A stretch of 64,000 bases of DNA from Pseudoalteromonas sp. DL-6 (GTDB lineage: Bacteria; Pseudomonadota; Gammaproteobacteria; Enterobacterales; Alteromonadaceae), in contig NZ_CP019770.1 in the NCBI RefSeq assembly GCF_004328665.1, forward strand, positions 186,001-250,000. The letters run 5' to 3'. Position numbers and translations under genes: made by a program. The notes below the pieces were generated by a model. That model searched no databases. It was not told the DNA's origin and worked only from the letters and a program-made list of their open reading frames with translations. Shown in pieces: positions 19,185-28,379 of the stretch; within the stretch, counting starts at the first letter, position 1; each line of letters begins with the position of its first letter.

Positions 19185-20255
19185 TTAATCTGTAAACGGC
19201 AGATAAATATTAAATTCAGTATGTCCCGGCCAACTATCACATTCGATATAGCCGTCATGTTGATCAATCAAGGTTTGCGCTATAGATAATCCAAGTCCCG
19301 AGCCACCTTCTTTATTGGTGGTCATAGGGTAAAATAAGGTGTCGCGTAAATTGGCATCAATACCCGGGCCGTTATCCATGACTTGAATAAGCAGTGCCTT
19401 TTTAGGGGCTTTGCCAGGACGACGATGCTGGTAATTAATCCGCGTTTTTATTTTTATTTTACCACCATCTACCAATGCTTGTTGTGCATTACGCACAATG
19501 TTTAGCACTACTTGTTGAACTTTGCTCTGATCAATATAAACATCAGGAATACTCGGGTCGTAGTCTTTAACTAACCTAATATCGCGGTTGTTATCCAAGG
19601 TACTGAGTTTTACAACCGACTCTAATGTTTGATGTATATTGCCATACGATTTTTGCGGTAGCTGATTAGGCCCAAGGAGCCTATCAACTAATTCACGTAA
19701 TCGATCGGCTTGTTCAATTATCAGTTCTGCACATTGATCTCTTTCTTGCTGATCACCTTCATACTGCAATAATTGCGCCGCCCCGCGAATTCCACCCAGT
19801 GGGTTTTTAATTTCATGGGCTAAACCGCGAATTAAGTTGCGTGCAGCTTGGTATTGATGCATTTGGTTTGAAACTTGATCGTGCTTAATTTCGTCATCGG
19901 TTTGTCGACATTCAAATAAAATATAAAAGGTGTTGTTATGCTTTATTCGTCGCGTGCTGACCGCTAATTTTGCATGGCGAGAATCGATGAATACCACGTC
20001 AGCTCTATGCTGGTGGCAGTCTACACCATCAACTAACGAATACTGTGCAATACGTTTTAAGTCGATAGAGTGGTAATTGAATAAGTCGTCGAACGCTTGC
20101 CCGAGTAGGCGCTTTTCGCCTAAACCAAGTAATTCACTAGCACTGGTGTTGGCGTAAATAAGCGTAAAGCTTTCATCAAGTAACATCAGGGCGGTGGTTT
20201 GGTTTTGCCAAATTATATTTAGTAGCTCTGGGCTAAAATGTGTCTTATTAATCAT
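19185..20255 (-). CDS. glnL (ntrB): Nitrogen regulation sensor kinase NtrB
   Basis: NtrB phosphorylates or dephosphorylates NtrC according to PII state. The 356-residue product has an N-terminal PAS domain (about 10-115), a HisKA segment with His147 (RGLAHEIKNPLGGIRGAAQL), and an HATPase domain with N box, DNGPGID and GGSGLGLSIAQ. It is cytoplasmic, as expected. A near-perfect NtrC site ends 5 bases before the start codon and takes the place of a normal Shine-Dalgarno sequence, so autoregulation is likely. ntrC follows directly. Confidence 0.95.
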   Translation of the reverse strand: MINKTHFSPELLNIIWQNQTTALMLLDESFTLIYANTSASELLGLGEKRLLGQAFDDLFNYHSIDLKRIAQYSLVDGVDCHQHRADVVFIDSRHAKLAVSTRRIKHNNTFYILFECRQTDDEIKHDQVSNQMHQYQAARNLIRGLAHEIKNPLGGIRGAAQLLQYEGDQQERDQCAELIIEQADRLRELVDRLLGPNQLPQKSYGNIHQTLESVVKLSTLDNNRDIRLVKDYDPSIPDVYIDQSKVQQVVLNIVRNAQQALVDGGKIKIKTRINYQHRRPGKAPKKALLIQVMDNGPGIDANLRDTLFYPMTTNKEGGSGLGLSIAQTLIDQHDGYIECDSWPGHTEFNIYLPFTD

Positions 20256-20259
20256 TATT

Positions 20260-20274
20260 GCACCATTTTAGTGC
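20260..20274 (-). promoter_or_regulatory. NtrC-binding site immediately upstream of ntrB
   Basis: On the minus strand GCACTAAAATGGTGC is a full dyad matching the NtrC consensus GCAC-N7-GTGC, with TGGTGC as the strong half. It lies 5-19 bases before the ntrB start codon, within the probable ribosome-binding region. In E. coli NtrC also represses the internal glnL promoter from a site close to it. Confidence 0.85.
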
Positions 20275-20336
20275 GCCTGGGGAGGTAGGCAAGGTTTTTA
20301 GTAAAATATACGCTAATTATACGTATTTAACTGCAA

Positions 20337-20858
20337 TTACCGACCTATATTAAGGCCTTTACGATGCATAAAAAATACACTGTCAGGGCTAGTTGCAATT
20401 ATTTGATTTTGTTTATTATAAAGTTTAACTTGCAGTGTATGTTGGCCGCGTTCTACATCTCTTAACGCCAGGGTGGTGGTATCACTGGGTTCACCAATAG
20501 CAATGCCATTTAAAAACAAGCCAATAGTAAATCCAGCTTCAAAGCGAGGAGCGATCTGAGTTGAAACGTACACTGAACCGGTGTTTTCTCTTATAGTTTG
20601 GTTGGGCTCTGGTGATGTAATACTAATTTTAAACTTGACCGCTGTTTTAGTCGGTGAAGTATCAAGAATGTCAGTATTTGTTGCAGGCATGTTTAAGTGT
20701 TGGCTGGTGAGCTTAACCTCCTTGGCGCCAGGTTGAGGGGTATCTGAAAAAACCAGCACACCATTTTTGTCTTTCCATGCATAAATTTTTTTATTGCTTG
20801 CATGGCTATTAACACTTAACACTAAAGCTATTAATAGCAACAAAACCTTACCTACCAT
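20337..20858 (-). CDS. Secreted DUF4124-domain protein
   Basis: From the ATG at 20858 the product has 173 residues; an ATG at 20873 would add five, and Shine-Dalgarno evidence (AGGGTGG) slightly favours 20858. It has a signal peptide (MVGKVLLLLIALVLSVNSHA), a DUF4124 motif (IYAWKDKNGVLVFSDTP) at about 24-40, and a C-terminal beta-sandwich-like region (about 75-165: TSPEPNQTIRENTGSVYV, RGQHTLQVKLYN). It lies between glnA and ntrB on the same strand. A link to nitrogen control is not shown. Confidence 0.78.
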   Translation of the reverse strand: MVGKVLLLLIALVLSVNSHASNKKIYAWKDKNGVLVFSDTPQPGAKEVKLTSQHLNMPATNTDILDTSPTKTAVKFKISITSPEPNQTIRENTGSVYVSTQIAPRFEAGFTIGLFLNGIAIGEPSDTTTLALRDVERGQHTLQVKLYNKQNQIIATSPDSVFFMHRKGLNIGR

Positions 20859-20916
20859 CCTGCCACCCTGCATTGTTTAAACTTACTTCACTTTAGTGTA
20901 GAACCGTTAAATTTGC

Positions 20917-20945
20917 CATAAAAAAAGCCCGCAAAGCGGGCTTAA
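20917..20945 (-). terminator. Terminator after glnA
   Basis: AAGCCCGC and GCGGGCTT pair around AAA; the minus-strand side continues into seven Ts. It separates glnA from the downstream DUF4124-ntrBC unit. Confidence 0.9.
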
Positions 20946-20972
20946 AACACACATTATTTATCGGTTAATAAA

Positions 20973-22379
20973 TTAACAGCTGTAGTACATTTCAAACTCA
21001 ACTGGGTGAGTCGTCATGTTAAGTTTTTCAACTTCTTTTGACTTAAGTGCAATGTAAGCATCAATGAGGTCATTAGTGAATACGCCACCTTGGTTTAAGA
21101 ACTCACGGTCTGCATCTAATGCCGCTAGTGCTTCATCTAGTGATGATGCCACAGTTGGAATTTCTGCTGCTTCTTCAGCTGGTAAGTCATATAAATCCTT
21201 ATCCATGGCATCGCCAGGGTGGATTTTGTTTTTAATTCCGTCAAGGCCTGCCATAAGCATTGCAGAGAAAGCAAGGTATGGGTTAGCAGTTGGATCTGGG
21301 AAGCGTACTTCAATACGGCGACCTTTTGCAGATGGAACCACTGGAATACGGATTGACGCTGAACGGTTACGTGCAGAGTATGCAAGCATTACTGGTGCTT
21401 CAAAACCTGGCACTAAACGTTTGTACGAGTTAGTTGACGCGTTAGCAAAAGCGTTGATTGCTTTAGCATGTTTGATGATACCGCCAATGTAGTAAAGCGC
21501 GTCTTCAGAAAGGCCGCCGTACTTATCACCTGCGAATAAGTTTACGCCGTCTTTAGCTAAAGATTGGTGACAGTGCATACCAGAACCGTTATCACCAACA
21601 ACAGGCTTAGGCATAAACGTTGCTGTCTTTCCGTATAAATGAGCCATGTTATGGATAACATATTTCATTTCTTGGATTTCATCTGCTTTTAAAACCATAG
21701 TGTTAAAGCGAGTTGCGATCTCGTTTTGACCGGCAGTCGCCACTTCGTGGTGATGCGCTTCAACAACTTGGCCCATTTCTTCTAACACTAAACATGTTGC
21801 AGAGCGCCAATCTTGGAAGTCATCTACTGGTGCAACTGGGAAGTAACCGCCTTTAACACCTGGACGGTGGCCTGTGTTGCCATCTGCATATTCTTTATCT
21901 GAGTTCCAAGCTGCTTGCTTAGAATCAATTTTATACATTGAACCTGACATGTCAGATTTGTATTTAACGTCGTCAAATACGAAAAATTCTGGTTCTGGAC
22001 CGAATAAAACGGTGTCAGCAATACCGGTAGAACGCATGTACTCTTCAGCGCGTTTAGCTACTGAACGAGGGTCGCGCTCATAACCTTGTAATGTAGAAGG
22101 CTCAACCACGTCACAACGAACGATAAGTGTTGTTTCTTCTGTGAAAGGGTCAAGCTTGATTGAATCTGCATCAGGTAGTAATACCATGTCTGATTCATTA
22201 ATGCCTTTCCAGCCAGCAATTGAAGAACCGTCGAACATCTTTCCATCTTCAAAAAAGTCTTCATCAACTTGATGATGAGGAATAGAAACATGTTGCTCTT
22301 TACCTTTTGTGTCAGTAAAGCGTAAATCAATGAACTTAACGTCATTTTCTTTAATAAAATCTAAAACCGATTGTGACAT
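20973..22379 (-). CDS. glnA: Glutamine synthetase, type I
   Basis: GlnA makes glutamine from glutamate, ammonia and ATP. The 468-residue product matches the E. coli length (469) and shows the signatures [31 protein letters not shown] and the adenylylation region [15 protein letters not shown], whose tyrosine is the GlnE target. AGGA lies before the start. Upstream are a sigma-54 promoter (22437-22451) and NtrC sites, so transcription is expected to rise under nitrogen limitation. Confidence 0.98.
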   Translation of the reverse strand: MSQSVLDFIKENDVKFIDLRFTDTKGKEQHVSIPHHQVDEDFFEDGKMFDGSSIAGWKGINESDMVLLPDADSIKLDPFTEETTLIVRCDVVEPSTLQGYERDPRSVAKRAEEYMRSTGIADTVLFGPEPEFFVFDDVKYKSDMSGSMYKIDSKQAAWNSDKEYADGNTGHRPGVKGGYFPVAPVDDFQDWRSATCLVLEEMGQVVEAHHHEVATAGQNEIATRFNTMVLKADEIQEMKYVIHNMAHLYGKTATFMPKPVVGDNGSGMHCHQSLAKDGVNLFAGDKYGGLSEDALYYIGGIIKHAKAINAFANASTNSYKRLVPGFEAPVMLAYSARNRSASIRIPVVPSAKGRRIEVRFPDPTANPYLAFSAMLMAGLDGIKNKIHPGDAMDKDLYDLPAEEAAEIPTVASSLDEALAALDADREFLNQGGVFTNDLIDAYIALKSKEVEKLNMTTHPVEFEMYYSC

Positions 22380-22436
22380 GTGTCCTCCAACTATTGGGTT
22401 TTATTATTGCTGCTTAGATACTTTAAATACCTATAA

Positions 22437-22451
22437 GCTGATTTTGTGCCA
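22437..22451 (-). promoter_or_regulatory. Sigma-54 promoter of glnA (-24/-12)
   Basis: The minus strand reads TGGCACAAAATCAGC, with the invariant GG and GC at the correct 10-base spacing of the sigma-54 consensus TGGCAC-N5-TTGC. The inferred transcription start is near 22425, about 45 bases before the glnA start codon. Confidence 0.85.
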
Positions 22452-22513
22452 CTATTATAATTTGTTGTTTTTTATGTGAAAATATATAAACAGTATAAAG
22501 GCGGCATAGATTA

Positions 22514-22552
22514 AGCACTGTTTTGGTGCGTAATAATTCCAAAACGGTGCAA
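22514..22552 (-). promoter_or_regulatory. NtrC enhancer sites upstream of glnA
   Basis: AGCACTGTTTTGGTGC (22514-22529, read on the plus strand) is a full NtrC dyad and differs at only two positions from a known type of E. coli glnAp2 site. A weaker second site with the half CGGTGC lies at 22537-22552. They are about 65-115 bases upstream of the -24 element, a usual enhancer distance. Confidence 0.8.
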
Positions 22553-22887
22553 CATTTACAGGGTTATAATTGCTTGCAAATTAATCACCTTAGACTAACA
22601 CAAAGAAAATGCAAAATACGCAGTAAAGTCGCTTTAAATTAATCCAAAACCACCTTTTGAGATTAATTTATAAAAATTAATCATCAAAATTAATTATTTT
22701 AAAACAAAGAGTTAATTATTTTATTGCGAAAGTTTGAAATTTTATTTTGGATAAACTTTCATCCATTCCATTTATAGGGGATAATATGCGCCCTTTTAAA
22801 TCCTATGCTGGGACATCTCGTGAAAGCGCAGGTGAGTACGTATAGCCCCCTGCAGGATCAATGAGATCAATTTCTCTGAGTGAACAT
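22553..22887. other. Intergenic region between glnA and typA
   Basis: The gap is very AT-rich from 22600 to 22790. TATAGGGGATAATATG at about 22772-22787 contains a likely typA -10 (GATAAT), with no convincing -35. The transcribed leader from about 22790 holds a GCAGG/CCTGC hairpin (22828-22855). No small gene is supported. Confidence 0.35.
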
Positions 22888-24711
22888 ATGAGTATCGAAA
22901 AGTTAAGAAATATAGCAATTATCGCCCACGTTGACCACGGTAAAACAACACTGGTTGATAAACTACTTGAGCAATCAGGTACATTAGAAACACGCGGCGG
23001 TAATGAAGAGCGCGTGATGGATTCAAACGACATTGAAAAAGAACGTGGTATTACCATTTTAGCGAAAAACACCGCTATCTCTTGGAATGATTACCATATC
23101 AATATCGTAGATACTCCTGGACACGCCGACTTCGGTGGTGAAGTTGAACGCGTACTTTCGATGGCTGACTCAGTACTACTACTTGTTGACGCTCAAGAAG
23201 GCCCAATGCCACAAACGCGTTTCGTAACGCAAAAGGCATTCGCGCAAGGCTTAAAGCCAATCGTTGTTATCAATAAAATTGATAAGCCAGGTGCTCGCCC
23301 TGATTGGGTTATGGATCAAATCTTTGATTTATTCGACAACCTAGGCGCAACTGATGAACAGTTAGACTTTAAAGTAATCTACGCATCAGCAATCAATGGT
23401 TGGGCTACATTAGATTTAGACGAAGCATCAGATAACATGGAACCTATGTTCAAGATGATCGTTGACGAAGTATCACCACCGGATGCAGATCCTGAAGGTG
23501 ACTTCCAAATGCAGATTTCACAGCTTGATTACAACTCTTATAAAGGTGTAATTGGTATTGGTCGTATTAAACGCGGTTCAGTTGTACCTAACCAACAAGT
23601 TACGATTATTAGCGCTGACGGGTCTAAACGTAACGGTAAAATTGGTTCAGTACAAAGCTACTTAGGTCTTGAACGTATTGAAACTGATAAAGCTTACGCT
23701 GGTAACATCGTAACGGTAACGGGTCTTGGCGAGCTTAAGATTTCAGATACGCTTTGTTGTCCTAACAACGTTGAAGCATTACCTCCATTAAGTGTTGATG
23801 AGCCAACAGTAACGATGACGTTCTCTGTAAATAACTCACCTTTCTGTGGTAAAGAAGGTAAGTTTGTAACATCACGTAACATTCGTGAGCGTTTAGACAA
23901 AGAATTAGTACACAACGTTGCACTTCGCGTTGCAGATACAGATAACCCAGATAGCTTCCGTGTATCGGGTCGTGGTGAATTACACCTAGGTATCTTAATC
24001 GAGAACATGCGTCGTGAAGGTTATGAGTTAGCTGTATCTCGTCCAGAAGTTATCTTACGTACTGTTGATGGTGTGTTAGAAGAACCGTATGAAACACTAA
24101 CTATTGACTGTGAAGAAGCGCACCAGGGTTCTATCATGGAGCAAATTGGTCTTCGTAAAGGTGAACTTACTGACATGGCCCCAGATGGTAAAGGCCGTAT
24201 GCGTTTGGACTTTATGATCCCAAGCCGTGGCTTAATCGGTTTCCAAACTGAGTTCATGACATTAACGTCGGGCTCTGGTTTACTTTACCATACGTTCGAT
24301 CACTACGGCCCGCACAAAGGTGGCGAGCTAGGTGTTCGTAAGAACGGCGTAATGATTGCAAACGCAACAGGTAAAGCACTTACTAACGCATTATTTAACT
24401 TACAAGAGCGCGGCCGTTTATTTATCGGTCACGGTGTTGAAGTTTATGAAGGTATGGTTATCGGTATTCATAGCCGTGATAACGACCTTACAGTTAACGC
24501 GCTTAAAGGTAAGCAACTTACTAACGTTCGTGCATCTGGTACAGATGAAGCACAAACACTTACACCAGCACTTAACTATTCACTTGAGCAAGCGCTTGAG
24601 TTTATTGCTGATGATGAGTTAGTAGAAGTTACACCTGAGAACATTCGTATTCGTAAGCGTCATTTAACTGAAAATGAGCGTAAACGTGCGGGTCGTGCTC
24701 CCAAATCATAA
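22888..24711 (+). CDS. typA: Ribosome-associated GTPase TypA/BipA
   Basis: BipA is a translational GTPase that supports 50S assembly and growth under stress or cold. The start at 22888 ([12 protein letters not shown]) gives 607 residues, exactly the E. coli length; the frame extends upstream to an ATG at 22861, which would add nine residues. G1 is AHVDHGKTT, then the switch region [24 protein letters not shown] and [13 protein letters not shown]. The C-terminal BipA-specific domain is complete ([29 protein letters not shown]). Codon use is strongly biased, which suggests high expression. Confidence 0.97.
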   Translation: MSIEKLRNIAIIAHVDHGKTTLVDKLLEQSGTLETRGGNEERVMDSNDIEKERGITILAKNTAISWNDYHINIVDTPGHADFGGEVERVLSMADSVLLLVDAQEGPMPQTRFVTQKAFAQGLKPIVVINKIDKPGARPDWVMDQIFDLFDNLGATDEQLDFKVIYASAINGWATLDLDEASDNMEPMFKMIVDEVSPPDADPEGDFQMQISQLDYNSYKGVIGIGRIKRGSVVPNQQVTIISADGSKRNGKIGSVQSYLGLERIETDKAYAGNIVTVTGLGELKISDTLCCPNNVEALPPLSVDEPTVTMTFSVNNSPFCGKEGKFVTSRNIRERLDKELVHNVALRVADTDNPDSFRVSGRGELHLGILIENMRREGYELAVSRPEVILRTVDGVLEEPYETLTIDCEEAHQGSIMEQIGLRKGELTDMAPDGKGRMRLDFMIPSRGLIGFQTEFMTLTSGSGLLYHTFDHYGPHKGGELGVRKNGVMIANATGKALTNALFNLQERGRLFIGHGVEVYEGMVIGIHSRDNDLTVNALKGKQLTNVRASGTDEAQTLTPALNYSLEQALEFIADDELVEVTPENIRIRKRHLTENERKRAGRAPKS

Positions 24712-24736
24712 TCTATTAATTTAGAATAATGATTTT

Positions 24737-24775
24737 AAAAGCCGCTGTATTGCAAAATACAGCGGCTTTTTTGTG
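24737..24775 (+). terminator. Terminator of typA
   Basis: A long stem, AAAGCCGCTGTATT with AATACAGCGGCTTT around GCAA, is followed by T residues 26 bases after the stop codon. Confidence 0.93.
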
Positions 24776-24794
24776 TTTGGAAACAAGCGCTGTT

Positions 24795-24822
24795 AGCTAT
24801 AAGTCGTCAGCTGTCAGATTAG
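24795..24822. repeat. Degenerate heptamer array
   Basis: Consecutive 7-mers AGCTATA, AGTCGTC, AGCTGTC and AGATTAG follow the typA terminator. They are the same family as at 3215-3256 and 62737-62760. Confidence 0.5.
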
Positions 24823-25050
24823 AACAGTGTTATTGGGTAGCTTGGTTGTTAATATGGCTATTGGGTGAAAGCCGCTAGACTTTATAAACCATGCAATACA
24901 ATCTTTTCCTCTAAAAGCGCAGCGCCTCTATCCGCTTTGTAGATAATTTACTTAAAAAATCTTTTCACAAAGAGGAGAAAATGAGAAGTCAATGAGGAAG
25001 GGGCGAAACAATTGAAATGTAAGGCTGCTGAGTTTATTGGTAGGGTATTT

Positions 25051-25087
25051 TTTTGTTGGGTTTCGCTTCGCTCAACCCAACCTACGT
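25051..25087. repeat. REP-like palindromic repeat
   Basis: GTTGGGTT (25055-25062) and AACCCAAC (25074-25081) form an 8 bp stem around a TCGCTTCGCTC-type loop, followed by CTACG. This motif is a widespread dispersed repeat of gammaproteobacteria. Its minus-strand translation gives the familiar spurious peptide VGWVERSET. The remainder of the gap from 24823 to 25050 shows no gene. Confidence 0.7.
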
Positions 25088-25098
25088 TTTCAATTACC

Positions 25099-25836
25099 TT
25101 ATTGGAAATTACTTTTTGGCAGTAGAGTAATTTTGCCAAATACGCTGGCGTCTATAAATCCTCGGTTGCGGTCACCGTTCACTGGCTCTACTTCGTGTGA
25201 GCCCATGAAGTGTTCGCGCACTTCGCTGCCATCGTTATCGCAATAGGCGAGCATAAAACCAATAACGTGTTTTTCAGTTAATTTAAGTGGTGTATTTTGC
25301 GCGCCTTCTTGGAAATTATTTGGGTAGAGTTTTATTGCCACTTCCCAAGTGATGTTATAGGGCGCGGTGGTATTGCGTTTCCAGTTACTAACTAAGTGGT
25401 CGGTATATAAATGCGCTTTTTTATCAGGCCCATAATCGGCAGCTTGGTTATCAAGGCCAATATGATAAGCAAATGCTGTATGGTTAAATTGGTGATTACC
25501 GCCAGATGCGTCACTATCTATAAACACTTCTAAGGCATCATCGTCCCAGTATTTATCCGTTGGATCTGGGTGAGTATCAATAAGCACATCATCACTAATG
25601 TCTGCTTGTAAATACAAGTAGTTTTCATCCCACAAAAGACGATAGCGACCTTTAAAATCCTTGTCTGAGTCTGGTAGGGTGCCGTCCATTAAGTATGGCA
25701 TATTATGCCAAGTGGCTTTGTCCCATGCACTTTCAGAAACCCCATCAATAGTAATAGCTGTTGGTGTATGACTAACGTCAATAGCCATGATTGGCTGGGT
25801 AAAAAGTAAGCTAAAAGCGAGTAGTGTTTTTTTCAT
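25099..25836 (-). CDS. Secreted CBM9-like sugar-binding protein
   Basis: The 245-residue product has a signal peptide (cleavage near IMA-IDV, residue 18). The rest resembles a family 9 carbohydrate-binding / DOMON-like fold: ITIDGVSESAWDKA, YRLLWDENYLYLQADISDDVL, DDALEVFIDSD and ITWEVAIKLYP are typical strands. No catalytic module is attached, so it is probably an accessory binding protein in the periplasm or outside the cell. Its ligand is not known. It is monocistronic. Confidence 0.8.
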   Translation of the reverse strand: MKKTLLAFSLLFTQPIMAIDVSHTPTAITIDGVSESAWDKATWHNMPYLMDGTLPDSDKDFKGRYRLLWDENYLYLQADISDDVLIDTHPDPTDKYWDDDALEVFIDSDASGGNHQFNHTAFAYHIGLDNQAADYGPDKKAHLYTDHLVSNWKRNTTAPYNITWEVAIKLYPNNFQEGAQNTPLKLTEKHVIGFMLAYCDNDGSEVREHFMGSHEVEPVNGDRNRGFIDASVFGKITLLPKSNFQ

Positions 25837-25913
25837 TAATCATCTCATCAATTAAGGATGATTTAGCTTGGCTTAAATAGCAATCAAAAACAATCTCGTA
25901 GTCTATTTTTATA

Positions 25914-26339
25914 CTAACTGATTGTGCCTGCTATGCTGTCTTTTAATGCGAGCATTAATAAATGCGCACTTTCTCCAGACATTTTAAAAGGATTAAAATC
26001 AATGGAGCCTGAAAACTTGAGATTCAGTGATTCGGTTACCTTAGATTGCGGTACATAGCCCATTGACCATTTTTCAAACTCTCTTTCAGGAATTTGGGTA
26101 TAGTTGAGCATAATTACATTGTGGTGACGCTTGTCGTTTAATATTTGTTGGTAGGTATTATTTACAGCCGTTCTAGAGCCTTCAAGGCATTGTAAAAAGT
26201 AATCATTGCTAAAACATAACATGCCGGTGACGTTTGTTTTTACATTGTAGGTTCGGGCACTTTGTAAGATACTTTCTATATCTTCAGGCCCAAAACCACT
26301 ACTTATTTTACTGGCGTAAATGAGTCGCACAAGAAACAT
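25914..26339 (-). CDS. BLUF-domain blue-light photoreceptor
   Basis: BLUF domains bind FAD and switch a hydrogen-bond network on blue light. The 141-residue product is a single BLUF domain plus a short C-terminal extension. Key residues are in register with AppA: Tyr8 (LIYAS), Asn32 and the VTG motif, Gln50 (FLQCLEG, 42 residues after Tyr8 as in AppA) and Trp91-Ser-Met93. There is no output domain such as EAL or GGDEF, so it must act through a partner, as PixD does. The partner is not evident among the neighbours. Confidence 0.92.
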   Translation of the reverse strand: MFLVRLIYASKISSGFGPEDIESILQSARTYNVKTNVTGMLCFSNDYFLQCLEGSRTAVNNTYQQILNDKRHHNVIMLNYTQIPEREFEKWSMGYVPQSKVTESLNLKFSGSIDFNPFKMSGESAHLLMLALKDSIAGTIS

Positions 26340-26412
26340 AAAATCTCCTCACTATTTAGTTAATTAAACATAGTTCAGCAGAGAAGTTATTGCTAATTAT
26401 GTAAATGACTGA

Positions 26413-27504
26413 TTAAAGTTTAATACTTTCACCTTCATTTAAAATATACAGGGGTATTTTCGAGTCCATTTTTTTATGCATATGTAATAAACGCAGTAAA
26501 GCGGAGTGACTCGTGCGATCGCCCATTTTCCATGTTGAGTTACCATATCCCCAAGGTATCATTATTTTGCAGTTGAGCTCCTGTGCTGCTGTTAGAGCGT
26601 CTTCTGGGGTTGTATGAACGTAACGATACCAGTTAGGGTTATCTTCGCTGTAGTAAGACGCTATCGGCATTAAGCACACATCAATATCGCCATATTTTTG
26701 CTGTATATCGCTGAAGTGTTTTGAGTAGCCAGTGTCGCCTGCAAAAAATAAGGTGCTGCCATTTTGTTCAAGTAGCCAGCCATTCCACAGATCTTTATCG
26801 TTGTCTTCATAAATAAAGGGCACTAACACACGGCTGCTAAAGTGGTGTGCAGGTAGCGCATGAATAGTTAAATCATCAATTTTAGTACTTGCATACCATG
26901 CCATTTCGCTAATATTAAAGCCATCACTAGGAAAATTATCAGCCATGCCAAGAGGTGTTAAATAACGCGGTTGGCGGCCTATTTCCTCAATATCTGCTTT
27001 ATTAAAATGATCGTAATGAAGGTGAGAGTAAATAACCGCATCTAAATGGGTAAGCTCGTCAGATGTTAGCCAATCGCCAGGTTGTCGATAAATACCACCT
27101 GCGAGCTTAAAGCCCAGTGCTACAGGTGAATCGAATTGCGCTTTTACAGGATCAAAGACCACTTGCTGCCCGTTAGGGGTGCTGATCATAAACCCCGCAT
27201 GGCCTAGCCAACGAACGGTGTAATTTGTGTCTAGTTTTGGGTTTGGCTGTTTCTCTTGATACTGGCATTGTTCACCCTCGGTTTCGCAGAGAACGTTGAT
27301 GTGTGCAGGATAACAATCATTTTCACAGCTGATAGGGTAGCTTTTTTTACCAGGATAAAGGTTATGATAGCGACCCCTATGCTCACCGTGTTGATTTAGT
27401 GGAACAAGGGTATCTGGACCTGCAATAACATTAACATTATTCGCTGTGCTACAGGCCACCAGAAGGCTGTAGACAAAGGTTAAACAGAGCGTATATAGTT
27501 TCAT
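26413..27504 (-). CDS. Metallo-beta-lactamase-fold lipoprotein (UlaG/NAPE-PLD-like)
   Basis: The 363-residue product has a lipoprotein signal with the modified cysteine at residue 18 (LLVAC). An insert with paired cysteines (residues 60-80) precedes the metallo-hydrolase domain, which contains WLGHAGFMI, the metal motif HLHYDH (His161, His163, Asp165, His166), PAHHFSSR and FFAGDTGYS. The layout is that of the NAPE-phospholipase D / UlaG-like lactonase branch. The substrate is unknown; a lipid or lactone hydrolase is plausible. Confidence 0.85.
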   Translation of the reverse strand: MKLYTLCLTFVYSLLVACSTANNVNVIAGPDTLVPLNQHGEHRGRYHNLYPGKKSYPISCENDCYPAHINVLCETEGEQCQYQEKQPNPKLDTNYTVRWLGHAGFMISTPNGQQVVFDPVKAQFDSPVALGFKLAGGIYRQPGDWLTSDELTHLDAVIYSHLHYDHFNKADIEEIGRQPRYLTPLGMADNFPSDGFNISEMAWYASTKIDDLTIHALPAHHFSSRVLVPFIYEDNDKDLWNGWLLEQNGSTLFFAGDTGYSKHFSDIQQKYGDIDVCLMPIASYYSEDNPNWYRYVHTTPEDALTAAQELNCKIMIPWGYGNSTWKMGDRTSHSALLRLLHMHKKMDSKIPLYILNEGESIKL

Positions 27505-27587
27505 GGTTTTTAATTGTTATTTTTAACTTGCTGAAAGTGTAACAAAAGCGGGACATTAAAAAAGTATAAAAAGTAACAAAAATGTGT

Positions 27588-27618
27588 ATAAAAAAGCCCG
27601 CTATTTTTAGCGGGCTTA
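27588..27618 (-). terminator. Terminator after the DUF2959 gene
   Basis: AAGCCCGCTA pairs with TAGCGGGCTT around TTTT, and the minus strand continues into a T-run. It lies 22 bases beyond the stop at 27640. Confidence 0.88.
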
Positions 27619-27639
27619 GAGTAAATGCTAATACGCTTC

Positions 27640-28293
27640 TTAGGCTTTATTCATTTGCTCAATAAACTTATTTGAGTCTTCAATCGACTTATTCATGTCA
27701 TTCATGAGTAACTGAATATCACGTTTTAAGTTAGTAAATTCCCCTTTAATAGCGGAAACTGCCTGTGCATTTAAGTTGTGTTTTAAATACAGTACATTAT
27801 CTTTTAGTGATGACAGCACGGGTTCCATTTTACTTTCAGCACTGCGCATTGAGCGAAGTAACTGACTAAACTGGCGCTCAGTCGTCTGTAGCTTTTTATT
27901 ACTCTCACGTTTTAATGAAGCGCTTTTGTATTGCTCTAGTTCATCACGCCATTCCTCAAACAACGCATCAGCAACATCCTCTACTTTATTGATATTGGTT
28001 GATACATCATTTGCAGCTTGCAGGCTGGATTCGTAATCATCATTGAGTTGATTGTAAGCATCTTGTAATTCGCCACCATCAAAATTAATTAACGTAGTAA
28101 GGCGTTCGAGTGCTGATTGAAATTCTTCTTGCGACTCTTGTTGTGAGTCTTTTGTTTCTTCAACGCGGTCAATTAAAATGTCACGTTTATGAACACCTAC
28201 TTTTTCCATTGCCGAATAATAAGCAGACTGACAACCAGACAGCATCAGCATTAACGAGAGTATGGCTGTCCCTAATAATGTTTGTTTTTTCAT
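27640..28293 (-). CDS. DUF2959 lipoprotein, coiled-coil
   Basis: The 217-residue product carries a lipobox LSGC (cysteine 21) followed by the signature YYSAMEKVGVHKRDIL of the DUF2959 family. Most of the remainder is predicted coiled coil (about 45-115 and 125-210) with high Glu, Gln and Ser. A location at the inner face of the outer membrane is inferred. Function is unknown. It is divergent from yihY with 86 bases between. Confidence 0.85.
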   Translation of the reverse strand: MKKQTLLGTAILSLMLMLSGCQSAYYSAMEKVGVHKRDILIDRVEETKDSQQESQEEFQSALERLTTLINFDGGELQDAYNQLNDDYESSLQAANDVSTNINKVEDVADALFEEWRDELEQYKSASLKRESNKKLQTTERQFSQLLRSMRSAESKMEPVLSSLKDNVLYLKHNLNAQAVSAIKGEFTNLKRDIQLLMNDMNKSIEDSNKFIEQMNKA

Positions 28294-28379
28294 CTGAATT
28301 CCTATTTACGAGTGTTAATGCTGTAAATTATGGCCTTGATTGTTATTATAATCAAAAGCTCACCAACAAAGTTAATTGT

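Noticed and set aside
21064..21492. 142-residue open frame antisense to glnA
   Set aside because: It is an antisense shadow of a highly biased, conserved gene; no independent evidence of coding.
24900..24940. Shared TAGAGGCGCTG motif at 24924-24934 (inverse) and 52643-52653
   Set aside because: Only 11 bases shared in two places; too short to call a repeat family without a genome search.
24948..25139. 63-residue open frame on the minus strand
   Set aside because: It translates the REP-like repeat (VGWVERSETQQ), a well-known spurious peptide, and has no ribosome binding site.
28110..28379. 90-codon N-terminal extension of yihY
   Set aside because: It overlaps the DUF2959 gene on the opposite strand and lies outside the family length. 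The internal ATG gives the normal 293 residues.
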